NCBI GenBank assembly: GCA_022419385.1
Contig: JAJUBI010000003.1
Span: 3,224,001 to 3,288,000, forward strand
Direction of reading: 5' to 3'
Length of the DNA stretch: 64,000 nt
Source of the DNA: Paraconiothyrium sp. Pb-2020
Lineage: Eukaryota > Ascomycota > Dothideomycetes > Pleosporales > Didymosphaeriaceae
Positions 42,538-55,287 of the stretch are shown here, in pieces (position 1 is the first letter of the stretch; each line of letters opens with the position of its first letter). Made by a program: the position numbers and the translations under genes. A model generated the notes under the pieces. The model saw only the letters and a program-made list of their open reading frames with translations, had not been told where the DNA came from and did not search any database.

Positions 42538-44147
42538 TTACGCATAAACATAACAAAACAGCCCCGCGATCGTCGAGAAAAGCTGATTACTCGCAATGCC
42601 GTCCTGCCCGGTCGGAGCGACTACATTGAGCCACTGTTTATCCGTTGACTTGCCCTTTGCCGAGTTGGGATTCATCCAATTCGTCCCACCTACACCAGAA
42701 TCATTAGCACTCTTCCCCGACCCCCAATCGCACTCCACACAGGTCCCAGATACGTCAGAAGAGGGGAGTGACCTACCTTCATACATGTTGGTCCTCGCCT
42801 TGACCTGATCCGCCAAATAATTCGCCCACATCCACCAGTGCCTATCCAACTGCGCATGGTGCAACCAAAATATTGGGTCACCGGGGCTAACAAACACGTC
42901 ACCGCCTGGATCGCCCCAAGTACCTAATCGCGCAGGCACGAAGTCAGTTAAGTCAGAAAAGTGGGGATAGTACGAAATGTTTGTCTAAGACATATCGACT
43001 TCGTACTCGGGCAAATTACCTACTGTAATGACCAGAGCTATGGATCGCCATTTTGCTCCCTTGATCGTTCTGCACGCTATCCTGGAATTTGCCGATTGCG
43101 GAGTTGGACGTGATGTGAGAGGCGAGTTCGGTGGGTGTGAGAGAGCTCGTGACGAGGTTGTTATTCACGTCACGCCTCAGACAGCGCGTGTTATCGCCGT
43201 AGCCATCCCGGGAGGGATTGGACTTGATATTTAGTTTGGGGTCCATGGTGCCCATCAATGGTCCCAACGATATCGTCAGACTAACACGCGCTTCAGGTCA
43301 GTACATCACTCGATGAGATACCAGATAATGAAAGAAGAGGGAGAGAGGGGACGCACTTTCCAAGGGGACCTTTCGTCACGCATCCCCCACCATTACCCGC
43401 TGGGAAGGGCCGCCCCATGAGCCCGCCAGCGTGTGGCACATAGTCGCCATTTCCGCCCAGCGAGGTCTCGCTACCATCGAAAATAGGGGATTGAGGCAGA
43501 TCAGTGTACTTACCCCAGTTCCAGTAGGGTTGGGCGCCTTTGAAGGAGCATTCGGTTTTGAGGGCGGTTTCGTAGGCCCTGTTTCCATCAACATTAGCAA
43601 GACCATCGCATGTTGATACATTGATGTGCAAAAAGGGGAAGAAGGGTCGAGAGGATGAGACGCACCAGATGTAGTACCTGTGCCAATGCATGAAGTTCGC
43701 AGTCGAGTGCACAGAAGGCGTCATATTCATGTGGACAACGACGAAGTCATCGTAGCGGGACTTCGCACCAGGGTATTTGCCGGCGGGGAGCTTGCTAGGT
43801 TGCTTGCGGATGCAGTTGACGGCGCGGATGTACTCCAGTTTTTCTTCTTTGGTAAGGTCACCACTGTGTAGGTCTGTCAGTCGCGTTCGTTTTACAACAT
43901 AATCAGAAGAAGTGAAACACGGATGTACGCACTATTCTTTTCGCACGGACACGGTGTTCTTGTTGCAGGTAGAGGTGCGCGTCATGCCATCGGAGAGCGT
44001 GCCATCGAGGACTTTGTATGCGTTGTTGAGGGCCTGCTTCTGGATGTCGTCGATGGACAATGACTGCCGCTTCAAGAATGGGGATGCCAACGCGGTTGAG
44101 AACAGACACAACGCCGCGAGAAGGCTGATCACCGTGTGGCCGACCAT
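42538..44147 (-). CDS. Secreted tyrosinase (type-3 copper oxidase)
   Basis: Oxidises phenols to quinones, in melanin or secondary metabolism. Exons (minus): 44147-43933, 43863-43666, 43578-43357, 43280-43024, 42923-42777 and 42689-42538; 396 residues. Signal peptide MVGHTVISLLAALCLFSTALAS. CuA: VVVHMNMTPSVHSTANFMHWHR (His116, 124, 133). CuB: IHSSGHYS (His292, His296) and FWLHHAQLDRHWW (His320). The family ending FCYVYA is present and there is no long C-terminal lid, so the enzyme belongs to the short fungal/secreted tyrosinases. Intron 4 (42924-43023) contains introner-like copy 2. TATA box on the minus strand at 44216-44221. Confidence 0.92.
42924..43006 (-). repeat. Introner-like intron, copy 2 (inside tyrosinase intron 4)
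   Basis: 83 of the 100 bases of this intron, read on the minus strand from 43006 to 42924, match the alkaline-phosphatase intron at 9391-9475, beginning with an identical 25-base block and ending with TTAG. The branch site reads CTGAC where copy 1 has CTAAC. The intron has 17 additional bases at its 5' side (43007-43023) before the repeat starts. Confidence 0.85.
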
Positions 44148-45400
44148 GCTTTGTGGTGTGGTCGCTCGGGTGAGGGTTCTCCAAGGCAGTACCCCAATTT
44201 GTAGCACAATCCTGCTTTATACTACTGTAGGACTTGATTCGCTAGCATAAACCCTAGTCCTTCACATTCACCCCTCGCACGGTGCATAGTACGTTGAATG
44301 AGATAATCGTATAATTAGATCACTGTATCCCTTGTTCGGAAGGCTTCTCCGAGTTGTTCTGCTCTTGTATAGCGAGACTGACCAGAGGGTGATGCTGGGG
44401 TATTTGCTGGGGTATTGCGATCCGGATGCAGGCCTGTCCATCTGCCGTGGGTGAGGCCCGGACACGTGCATATAGCGAATGGCAATCGATGTTGCCGGGG
44501 TTGACTTTAGAATTGAGATAACAACCAGATGGAAGGCTCTGATGCTGCAGACAGTATCGGCATACCCAATATGATGTGCGATCGTCACGAATTGAAGCTT
44601 CCCTGAGTACCAGGACATGCCCGTCCATTGAAACGGCGCTGGTAGGATTTAGCCATGAGAAGCATGCATCTTGGAGTGACTGAGGTTCTCTGGACGTTCA
44701 CTGTCGTTCGAGTGCTCTCATGACATAAGCTAGAGGAAACGTCATCATCATGGCAGCGATTTCACCGGGCTTACCCTGCTGATACCGATACAACCGCCTT
44801 CCAAACCCCTCATGAGTCACGACTGATATTCTCATTGTAGAAAAGTCGTCGGCAGCTGTGTGATGTTGCACCAAAAACTTCATATACCGACTGCTCCAGC
44901 TTCCTTTCTGCCGGGAGCAACCACCCAATCTAAGGCGAGATCGTAAAAACGCCAATCTCGTGCACCTGCACCCCAGGTCTTGGCAGAAATCTCATGTAGT
45001 ATGTAATATCACTCAAAAGCCGGTGAGACGCTCGGCAGTGCGGTGGGCACTATGTATGTTACTTGCGCAACCTTCGCGCAGAATTGTTTATCGTGTTGAG
45101 CATGGAGAGCGTACTGTGTAGGACAGCGGGAGCAGTCGTTAAGCAACAGAAAGAAAATGTACCTCGACAATATCATAACCACCTTGTGAGTAACAACGGC
45201 TAACTTGCTGAGGGCTCTGCCCATGATGATGAAATATCGGCGTTCCCGCACCCTGGCGCGTCGCTTCTATGACACGCCGACTCATCGTAGTCATCACATG
45301 TCGCCGCAACGCCCAACGCCACATCATTTGCGCTGAAAACAATCCGCTGGAGTGACCATCAACTGCGGGCCCGTTAGCGAAAGACGGAACCCCGCTGATA
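44148..45400. other. Intergenic spacer upstream of tyrosinase
   Basis: About 1.25 kb. Contains the tyrosinase TATA box. A minus frame at 44698-44955 has a slightly protein-like composition but no start context or domain, so it is not called. Confidence 0.4.
44216..44221 (-). promoter_or_regulatory. TATA box of the tyrosinase gene
   Basis: TATAAA on the minus strand, about 70 bases upstream of the ATG at 44147. Confidence 0.55.
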
Positions 45401-46811
45401 CTACTCGTCGGACTTCATCTCCGCGTCCCCGTCTTTATCCTCTTCCTTTCCCTCGCTTCCTTTCTCGGTCTCTGGTTTTGCATCATCATCTTTCATCTCC
45501 TCATCTTTGGGTTCAGTGACAGGCTGTGGGCTTCTACTCGAGCGCTCGATACTCGGTCGGCCGACCGCGCCCTCAATGTCCAGGTGTGCGGATTGATTTT
45601 GCGGCCCTGTATCTTCCATGCCGATGAGCTCGGGACCTCGCGCATGTGGCTGCTCTTCCTCCCCTTCAACGGTCTCCATAACCGTGCCTCCTCCGTCGGC
45701 CTCCCCTACCGTGGTGCGACCGGGAACCGCAGTAAGTGTATGCGGGTTATTGAGGACGATGCCAGCCTCCTGTTCTTGTCTTAGTATCTCGCCTTGCGTG
45801 ACAGGGCCCGTCGATGGCAATGTCTCTCCATCAGGATGTGAGGACGCAATCTGTGACACTCCATTCGAGCTAGTCGGTGATGTAGCTTGTGGCGCCCCGT
45901 TGCTGCCATTGGTGCCGCTCAGCATTCCCACCGTGACTGTCTCTATCCTGCCGGCGCCGTTCGGCCCGTCGACCATCTCGGTGCTTTCAGATATAAGTTC
46001 GTTTTGACCGCGATTCTGTAGCCACGGTATTGGCGTAAGCAGTGCTCCACCGAGAGACTCATCAGAGCCAAGTGACGCCTGAGCTGAGTTTGTAGATGTT
46101 GTGCCGTTGAAAAGGCCGGTTGCCGTTGGTAGGACAGCCTGCGGAAGAGGAAAGACCGTGTTGGGCGAGGAAACAGAGACCACGCGGTCGAGCGCTCGGA
46201 GGTACGGTGAGAGGAACCTGTAACGTCTCTTTGGTTCGAGGATAAGCTCTGCAAGCCTCTGAATCGTGTGGGGTGCGCCATTGGGGAAGTTGGTCGATAG
46301 GGCGTTCCGTATTGATGAATAGAAGGTTATCGTTTCTGGTGGCAGATCATGAAAGTTCGAGCTCGTGAAGCCTGGCACGGGAGGGCGAGATGGTGTCTTG
46401 GGCGCTGCATTTTCTTTGTCACCTGACTGCGACTCCTGGCTGGAGCCTTGCGGCTGTGGTTTTGAGGGTGTAGTCGGGGCGGAAGCTGAGGCAGAATCGG
46501 GCGGCTTGGGGAATTCGGCGACTATCTGGCTAGCTTTAGCAATTGAAAGGCGAGGCTAGACGATGATCAGTCGCAGTTTTACCTCATCAAGGCGGTCAAG
46601 AATATACTTGAGCGTTTCGGGCCAGTCAGCTCTGCAATTGGTTTTAGTGAATTCACTCTACAAGGCCGGGCGACCATGCGACAGTGGTCGGCGGGGCACC
46701 TACGCATCGAGCGAACCGTCCTCAGCCGCCGTCTGCAGGACTTGCTCTGCTGTCTGAACGTTAGTGTATAGCACTCATTGGGATGTGAATTGACGTACGA
46801 GACGATGCCAT
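45401..46811 (-). CDS. PSY4: Protein phosphatase 4 regulatory subunit (PPP4R2/Psy4-like)
   Basis: Exons (minus): 46811-46799 (13 nt), 46749-46704, 46631-46583 and 46525-45401; 410 residues. The start MASSPEQVLQTAAEDGSLDA followed by ADWPETLKYILDRLDE and, after an S/P-rich insert, LPPETITFYSSIRNALSTNFP and PHTIQRLAELILEPKRRYRFL is the PPP4R2 core. The C-terminal half is disordered, with an acidic Lys/Glu/Asp-rich tail (EMKDDDAKPETEKGSEGKEE). The subunit targets PP4 in DNA-damage recovery and other nuclear roles. The three first exons are tiny; introns are 49, 72 and 57 nt. Confidence 0.85.
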
Positions 46812-47309
46812 GTGAAATAATCTATAGTTGCAGCATGCGACACGCCGCGAGGACGAGCGGCGTTGGCGCGCAGTTCAACGCGCTAGCCATGCAAGCACGT
46901 GTGACGTAAGCGAGTCCAGTTCAGGGAAGTTGCAGCCGAGAAGCCATTGGCGAACTACAGGTGAGCGCATTGCCTGTGTAAATGTTGCTGCTGCTCTCTG
47001 GAAGGGCTGTCAAGAGTCTCAAACATGACACGACGGTTTTCAAGGAGGTTTTGGTCGCTTAAGAACGTTCTGAGGCTTAGCGTAATCGTCACATATATAA
47101 AGGTCATCATCATATATACAAGTGGTAGGCCGCGCATGCCTCAGCTACACCTCGGCCCTTGTTTACAACACCGCCGGTTTTGCGCGCCTGAAAGAATGTA
47201 AAAGGGGGTATATCGCACGAATGACCAACACCGGAAAAACCCAATTCTTCGAATAGATGTCGAGATGTCGAAGCGAAAATAACAAACAGATGCTGCGCTG
47301 CGTTGCACG
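46812..47309. other. Intergenic spacer
   Basis: About 0.5 kb between two minus-strand genes; AT-rich TATATAAAGG near 47093 (+). No gene seen. Confidence 0.4.
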
Positions 47310-49643
47310 TTACGCATTAATGATGAGATTGCGTTGCCCGGCATCCTCTGGGAAAGCGCCGAACACGAAGCGGTAAAGATCGGACATCCAACTAAAGCTC
47401 TTGCTTCGCGCCATCCACTGCACCGCCCTGCCAATCTCGATCGCGGTTAGCCTTCTAAGAGGCTGCGTGTGGATGTTGCGAAGTGTGGGATCAGTGAGAA
47501 CGAGGTGCTTGTAGTGCTCGAAGAGAGCAATTTGCCATGACAGGGATCCGAAACTGTTTGAGGGTAGGGACCGGACGAAGTCGGGGAGGGGGTTTTGCCG
47601 CGAGTATCCGGTGTTGATTGCGGCCTTGACGATGAGACCTTTGAGGCGAATGAGATTAGGGTCTTCACGGCCCGCAGTTGCTGTAGAAGAGCTGTGTATG
47701 GATTGGGAAGTGTCCGAGTACGTGGAGAGGTTCGAGGACGAAGACGACCAACGGTCATGTGTTCGTGTTTGCCCAGCTTCTGGGCCAAGAATCAGGATAT
47801 TCGGAACGTTAGGTTCTTCCGCAGGTGAGAACTCTTCTCGCTCGTCGAATATTGTGGTAGGTGTTTCGGGGTGCATGAGAAGCTGTTTCCCCATCGACAC
47901 GGCGGAGTGATAGGATTCATTAAGGCTTGACGAGCGTCCGGACGTATCGGAATAGGTGGTTTGCGAGTGTGCGACAGAAGCGGGGGCGGCGGTGAACGTA
48001 TACTGCGATGGACGGGGTGTTCCACGTTCCGGTCGTACCTGTGTCCACCCTTCTCGGAAGAGGTCGCACAACTCCCAGCATGCTTGGATCGCCGATCCAA
48101 AAATCTCTTCGTCGGCTGGCTTGTTGTCGCGGCTGTTCTGACGGATGCTGAACAACATCTCGGCCAGAGACCAGCAAGCATGTAGCAGTGCATCGGTCTC
48201 TTCGGGAAGTGATGTCCTTTGCTTCATCAATCGATGGCACAGGGTCAGATAGAACTCCAGGGTGCGCTCTTGGAATGCCTCCGGCAAGTTGCGGTCGTGG
48301 GCATTGTACAAGTGATTGTTGAGTTCGAAGCTCACTCTCAGCACTGAATCCGCAGCTTCATCGCCGCGCTGGCGCACGTCGAACAGGGCCTGACAGAAGT
48401 CGCGGCAAAGTTCCAGAGTCGGCTTGATTTGGGTAGTCGGATCCTCGTCTCGACTCTCGTATAGCCTTTGGCAAAGGCGCCAACAAGTTCTCCATGCGTG
48501 TTCTTGCACTTGCCCGTGGGAGCCGGAATAGTAGAACATCTTCTGGCGATGGGTCTGGCTAAGCTTCGCTAGCGTGTTACACAGGGTCCAGCACTCGTGC
48601 AAAGCATTGCGGAGGGCTGCGATTTCCTTTTCAGATTCGTTGATGCCGTGCAGGACTTCGCCCATGGTTTGAGTGCTTGCGCTTGCGGCCATGGTAGCGA
48701 ACGGTGATTCGGGCTTTTGTACATCGCCATTCGGGCTCTCGTCGTTCTCGAACGTGGAACTCGAGGCTGTCTCCGATATGCTGATGTCTTCCGTTTCGGC
48801 AATGTCTACAGAGATAAGCTTTGGAAATCGTACAGATTTTGGGGACGGACCTGCAAGACTGACGCTGACCCGGGCACTGCGTCGTTTGCCATCGTCTTCG
48901 TAGTCTTGACGCGTTTGGGCGCGTGGCGTGGAACGGTCTGGCGCGGCAGAGGAAGAAACGGCAGTATCAATTGGGTGCGTATAAGTAGACGAATGCTGTG
49001 GACGTTCAGCCATCACAATCCGGGACAGAGCTACATGCGCACGACGGACCTTCTCGTCGGGGATCATGTTTGCTTCTGGTGTTTGTGGAGACACCACAGC
49101 AGTGTTATCGGAGGCCGTCTCATTCGATGATGGGACAGACACGCTCGACCGATTCTGTTTGTCCTGTTAGCGCCCATGTAGTGCAACCACAATTACGCGA
49201 CACGTACAAATGTTTTGAAGTTGGTAGGCGCATGAATGACCGACTGCGGTGCATCGTCCGAGTCGGCACGCAACCGCACAGGCAGTGAGGTGTCTAGTCG
49301 CGCAGGCTGCACGCTGTTAGCTGCATTCCCACATAACATATGTTTCTCCTGCAGAGTCGCGTACCTTGGCCTGGCCCTCGAAGCTCACCGGGCTGACAAT
49401 GTCGTCCAGAGGCGACTTGATGTGGATGTCGCTTCCCTCATCATCGCTGGGTTGGTTCACCTGCGCGTCATCCTCGATCTGCATATCCCGTCAGCACTGT
49501 CTTCCGCCCTAGGTCCCAGCAGCATGTACCTCAGTTCCGCTGGTTCCGTTACTGTCGACTGGTGAGGGGTCCACGGTGGAGGGATAGGGACTCGGCGGGG
49601 GCTGCAGATGGTCCGAGGCATTCGAGGACCTTGTCGTTTCCAT
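47310..49643 (-). CDS. Conserved-looking fungal protein of unknown function
   Basis: Exons (minus): 49643-49530, 49478-49365, 49306-49208 and 49163-47310; 726 residues, all introns phase 0. The N-terminal 200 residues are Ser/Thr/Pro-rich and disordered. Residues about 230-480 form a helical array with regularly placed Cys-Trp and Cys residues: ALHECWTLCNTLAKL, AWRTCWRLCQRLYES, TLELCRDFCQALFD, TLEFYLTLCHRLMKQ, LLHACWSLAEMLFSI, AIQACWELCDLFRE. This is a hidden repeat of about 45 residues. After a Ser-rich linker, a C-terminal block (LIRLKGLIVKAAINTGY to LYRFVFGAFPED) closes the protein. I do not recognise a known activity; no signal peptide or membrane helix. Confidence 0.78.
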
Positions 49644-52600
49644 TAGCGCTGCTCTATCAATGGCTTGTGGACGGCGCACCTGTTGGAGAAAACCTGGGAG
49701 AAGGGGGCGGGTGAGGAGGGCGAGTCGGTGTACGGGCTGAACGAGGACTTCAGGCCGTTGGTGGTAGGAGACGGCATGAGCTGCGTCGCGGTCGCCATCA
49801 CTCGATGCGCGTCCCCTCAGGCACTTTGTACACGGCGAAACAGCGCCGTGATGAGAGCCCTTTGTATGGCCCTCGCGGTCTCCAAAGCGGCCGCCTGATC
49901 GAGGGCGCAGCGGAGGCTCTCTGGTCGCAAGGCTGAACGCAGGCAGGAAGCGCGGCGTAGGAAGCGTTGGGGGACGTCTGAGGTGGAGGGAATAGCAGCC
50001 GGCTGCTAAGACGCAAGGCGCGGATTGTGGAGGATGCAGCTGCGTTTCGTTTCGCCGATCCGACTGACTGCCTGCGGATGCGCGCCTGGCTCGCGTGGAG
50101 ACGAGGTGAGATGTGCGATGTTGTCCACGCCCTGAACCTCTCATCCTCCGCCGCCTACTCCACCTGCTCGCGGCCCCAGCAGGCGGCCCCCCTGCCTAGC
50201 CCTGCCGGCCGCTTGGCTGCATCTCCCCAATGACACGCCGTACCGGGGGCTGCTCTAAGCGCCGCGACGATGCGCTAATGCACGGGATCCGCGAGCCTTC
50301 ATCCATCGCTGCGCGTTGCGCACTCTCACGGGTCCCAGAGCTCGCTGCGAGATCCGTCCAGCTGGATAACAAAGACCTTTAGGTCCAGTCCCAAAGCCAC
50401 CTAAACACGTCAAACTTCCAGCTGTCGCGAACACTTACCGAGCGTGGTTGGCCTGGTCAGCGCCATAATTTTCCGAGCTGGGCGACAGACGACATATGCC
50501 ACCGACCGTGGATTTCTTTTACGCTATCCATCACACCTCCCGGCCCAGGATTCGCCGGCTGCTGCCAGTGTCTCAGGCCTCCTAGCCTGCACTAATGCAC
50601 TTGCATCCCCGCCCAACTTGTACGCCGGCTGATTCAGATGCCCGCTTAGGAACTGCACAATGGAGGCGTAGAAGCCTACTTCGACCTGGTCCGCCGGCCG
50701 CTGACCTTCTGGGCCTCGCTCGTGCTGGGCCGACGTGGCCGACTCCCACCAAATGACGCGAATGCGATTGTGACCGCATCCTCCGGCATGCACGATCTTT
50801 CGCGGCCCCCAAATCGCTACGGGGATTTTGTCCCACGTTTGATCGACAAAGGCGACTGCAACGGCGACAGCCCTCGCTAACACCGCAGCGGCGTAACTAG
50901 GAATCGCTACTAGGGTCCAGTGCCCCGTCACCGGAAGCCGTTATCCTACAGTCGTCACACCTCGTGCGTGAAGAATGTGATATCGTTGCACCCCACGTTG
51001 TTTATTGCCGGCCATTCTCTCCGACAATCTAATGTGATACAAACTTTGTCAATTGGCCAAGTGGCGCTCCTCGACCATGAACCGTGCCACTAACGCGCAG
51101 AACTATCCGCGTCAAAGTCCCAGTTCCGGACACAGCACGCTCTCCCCGCATGTCTGTCTCGTGCTTTCAAGAGCCGGTCAGCCTCACCTCGGAGCATTGC
51201 ATCAGCGGCCTGCATTTCGTACGTTGTTTGAACATCACGATCGACCCCACTCGTACTTGGTCACAGAACACTGATAGCGTCGACCTCTTCGTATCGAGAC
51301 ACACGATTCCGGCAAACTCATCGAGATGGCTTCTGATTGAAGCAATCTTAACTGTACCGTGCATTTGCCCGCGGGTACATCCTCCAGGACTGCTACTCTG
51401 CTCAGCTATGTCTACTCGCCGATCTTGCTACCCCATCCCCGTGCAGCTACCTTACATCCTAGCCCTCTTCCCTAAGGACCTGTATAGTTGCCAGCCTATA
51501 GCGCACTAATGTCAGGCCAGGCTGATGGGCGCGTATTTGGGACATATCCTTGGCGAAAGGCCCCCTACCCAACCCATGAGAGGCTTCCAGCCGGGCATAA
51601 CCTACAACGAATCCGTCAAAACCACTCTACAGAGGGCACCACCTTTCGATCAAAGTCAAAGCTTCGAGACATTGTGCACTTCCCGCTTCTCTGAAGCATT
51701 CGCCAACATGGCTGCGGCCATGTAGGGCCACCAGCACTAGGACCAGTACCTCGGAAGGATCGAGCCTCTCGCCTACGCTACTAGGCCACGAACATATGGT
51801 CCATGTCGACCTGTAAGCATAATCCTGTGAATGACAACCTCTGCCGATTTGCTAGAAAGACAACAGCAGTGAAAGACACTAAGGGCGTAGAGCTGTGCCG
51901 TAAGCCGTCCCATTTACGATGGCCACCACCAAAGCGGGCCATGTATTCTCCTTTGTACCGACATCGTATTTCGCCCACTGTGCCGGATATCTCACAAAGG
52001 ATGGCCTGAGGTACCCTGTCACGAGGCTGTGACAGCGTGGCTTTGCCGCGACACGCGCCGCAAACGCCGCTACGGGCGTATGAACTCCCCGATCGGACAG
52101 CGTTATAGCAACACGTTGCTTACGTCCTGTCACGAAAAGGGTTCTTTCAACTGGTTCTGGAAATATCACCGCCACACTAGCCCGATACTATCCGTGCGTT
52201 TTGTAAGTGTATATGCACTTAAGCGCCGCCTGCTCCACCACCAACCTGAGCCTCCATGTTTCAAGTATCATCTCTGACTTTTCAGAGCCTCCGCCGCACT
52301 CGTGCGCATTGTTGCATAGAATCTGCCTCGCCAATGCACTCATCCTATAAGTCCATTGATCGTCATTGAGTAGCTAACGTGCAAGGCCGCCCATCATTAA
52401 CTTCCACACCGCTTTCTACATTGTCTTCACGCTTGCAAGAGCGATCAAGAACTTGGCCGCAAAGAGGCTGTGGTCCGTCAAGTGCCACCGAGGAATCATG
52501 GCGACCTGAGGGTTGAGGTGGTCGCGTGGATGTCGTTCTATGGTACGCTAACACGACCGTCTGTACTAGCATGAGACGGTCGCACGTCACTTTGCCAATG

Positions 52601-54900
52601 GGCCATGTCAACCCAACGTCTGCTATCACAGCAAGAATTTGCCTCGCCGCTGCCATAGTTGACTCGCCAAATCCCTCTCAGCTGGTTGCATGGACGTCAC
52701 TGAAGCATGCAACATTGTCTGTGCCTTTCTGGTATTCTCGAATTGCCGAGCAGCCGTAGGCTATTGATGAAGAAACATGCTGTTTCCTGGGCACTTTATC
52801 GAGCATGTGCGTGTTGAGCGTTGGCTTTAGGATCACTCTGGGAGAAGCGCGCTTGATAGTGCCTGTTGTTGGCATGTAAAGGTTCAGGTTTTTCATGCCA
52901 ATAATGTTCAATGTACGACCGACTCCACCCTTGTTAACGCCTAGAACGAATGCGAGGCACGCCCACAACAGGACCAGGTTATGATCCCATGGAGGTTCGC
53001 AGAAGTGGACAAGGCAAATCTAGGAATGCCCTCCCTCCCGTCCCAGTGCGATGTGGGTGCTCTTTGAAGTTGTGACAAGACGCCGACGTCAAAATCCGGC
53101 GATTGCTTTTCCGTGAACGAGTAAGATCTTCGTCTCATTATTCGCATCCCCCAAACCCCAAAAAAGATATGTCGATCGTCTATCCGCGCTCCGCGCCCAA
53201 TCATTGCACTGATCCAACCGCCCGGCTTTGCACCCCTGCCCCTTAGTCTACCTCTGACGCCGCTTGCTCACGGTCCACCATTCGATGTCTTCCCAACCCT
53301 CACTGTCCTCCTTCGAAACTCAATCATTCTGAGATCACGATACCTGTATTGGTTCACAATGGATTATATCTGTGACATCGATGCACAGTATCGACCTTGA
53401 CGCCGGCAGTTGCGCGAGATGATGTCCAAGCGACAGACCCGAGGCACGATACGAAGCGCGCAGGATCGGGTCTACTGCACGACATACTTCGCGAGCAACG
53501 TTGCATTCGCGTAGTTTGTGTACTTCGTCTCGCTGCTTTTTTTTCTTTGTTACCACGGCCCAGGGACTGCCGTGCGTGCGCACCAGCAGATTTGCGACTC
53601 ATGAACAATGTCTCCATTTGCGTCAGGGTCTGAGAATTTCTTTGGATTGCTCGACTGTAAGCGACATTTTCCCACTATTTTCCCTTCTGTTGCTTGCTCT
53701 CAGACCATTGCTTTCGGATTAGCATCAAGCACGCCTCGTCATCGCCTTCAAAAATCGCATGCAGAAGTCTAATAGTCTTTGACCTCCCCAATGTCCCATC
53801 CGCTGTTATGTCTATCGTTGCAACGAGCAAGACAGCGAACCTTTATAAGAAAAGATAAATACGATTGACTGGTAAGAGAGAATCAGAGGATGTGAGGATT
53901 GAACTTTCTCCCAAGCCTGGAGTCAGTCGAGTGAGAAGGTAACTAAGGTACATATGGAAATCGTTCGGTTTAGCGAGCTCATCGAATATATGCTACGCGA
54001 AAGCGCTAGCAACAGCTGTGACACTACATCAACCATCAATGTGGCACACGATATATCGCAGATAGTAATCAATACATTTGAAACCGCCTTGTAGGTTCGT
54101 CCAGTGCAGAGGCAGGAGCCCATTTTCAGCGTAAAGCTCAGTGTATTGTATACGCTGGCTGGAAGCCTTCACACGTCTTGTTTGCGCGTCTTGTCAGTTT
54201 AACCGCCTGCTTGCTCCTTCTACAACACCTTGTCAAACGCGTAGCACTAGCTATATCAGTTCTCGGTGTGAAGGAGAATTTTATCTTGATTCACGGTAAG
54301 GGTATGGTCTCAACATCAACTTCAGGGGTAAAATACTGTATGCTGTTGCTTGCAAACGCGGCAGCGACCTAATCTTCGAGCTTTTCACATCGTTATAACT
54401 CTATACAGAGGCAGGGTTAAGATGAGTTGTTCTACCTTTACAGATCCCCAGCATTCGAAGCCACTGAGTCGTGTTGAGCATATTTCGGCACATGGACAAA
54501 GTCAACCTCTCGGTAATGATTTCATGTTCTCCTCTCAACGGCCACACGGATCGTGTCGGGGCAGTCTTGCAGTCAAAGCTCTTGTCACAAATCTTGCTCT
54601 TGGCTTGGGCTGGCGCGCCGTGCGAATATATCTCTTGGAAGGTTCCGCGACTCGACCCGCTTCTCACTCCCCATGTCCACTCTTTCAACTCCGCTCCATC
54701 TCTTCAACGCCTTCGGAAGACCTTCAATCTAAGCTCTCTCTTATTCCATTAAAACGAAGATTGAGTCCGAGTCCCTGCACAGTTATAACGACATCCTCCG
54801 ATTACCCCATTCACGACTGTGACGGTCCGCAATGTCGCTTCTGCGAGGCCTATGAGAGTCTAATGAATCACACCCACAAACCGACCCTTCGCCTTCCCTC
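49644..54900. other. Long region without supported gene
   Basis: More than 5 kb of normal base composition with no frame carrying a domain, signal peptide or splice-joined coding pattern. Frames such as 49509-50144 (-) and 50524-50931 (-) are overlapped on the other strand and low-complexity. I saw no transposon ends or tandem repeats by eye. Confidence 0.4.
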
Positions 54901-55287
54901 TTGAATATGAACGGTGATGCTACTTTTGCTAGTCTCAACTCGTTCGAGGATCACACAAAGCACCAGCTCGTCACCTTGCAGACATTGGCGCAAATACTCG
55001 CCGCGTTACCCAGCAAGCGGCGTGTCGGCAATGGACTATGCGCTGTTCTGCAGGACCACTACCTCGGTCCCAGATCGCGATCGAGGTGGAAAAGCGCAAG
55101 ACAATGCAGGAACAGAATGCGAAGCTACTCGCGGGATACCAAAAGAACCAGCAGGTCTTGGTGGCAAAAGCAAAGGTGGCTAGGATGACAATCTTGCGCG
55201 AATGCAAGCTTTCGTGGAAGAAGGCCTTCTAGAGGTACACGAAGAGACGGATGAGCTTCTGGGTGCCAATGTGCCAGAGGTCAAGTA
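54901..55287 (+). pseudogene. Possible decayed small gene
   Basis: Three successive frames look protein-like but cannot be joined by plausible introns: NSFEDHTKHQLVTLQTLAQI near 54935; VEKRKTMQEQNAKLLAGYQK near 55083 in another frame; then ARMQAFVEEGLLEVHEETDE to a stop at 55287 in a third frame. The only GT-AG interval between the first two is about 32 nt, too short for a normal intron. The last shift could be an 8-base insertion. It could also be a real gene with introns I misread, or a non-coding transcript. Confidence 0.3.

Noticed and set aside
44148..44207. Longer tyrosinase N-terminus from an upstream start
   Set aside because: The ATG at 44147 starts a clear signal peptide; the extension would bury it.
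49509..50144. 211-residue minus-strand open frame
   Set aside because: Overlaps exon 1 of the 726-residue gene in another frame; low-complexity Arg/Pro/Ser content.
50524..50931. 135-residue minus-strand open frame
   Set aside because: No recognisable domain and a competing frame of similar quality overlaps it.
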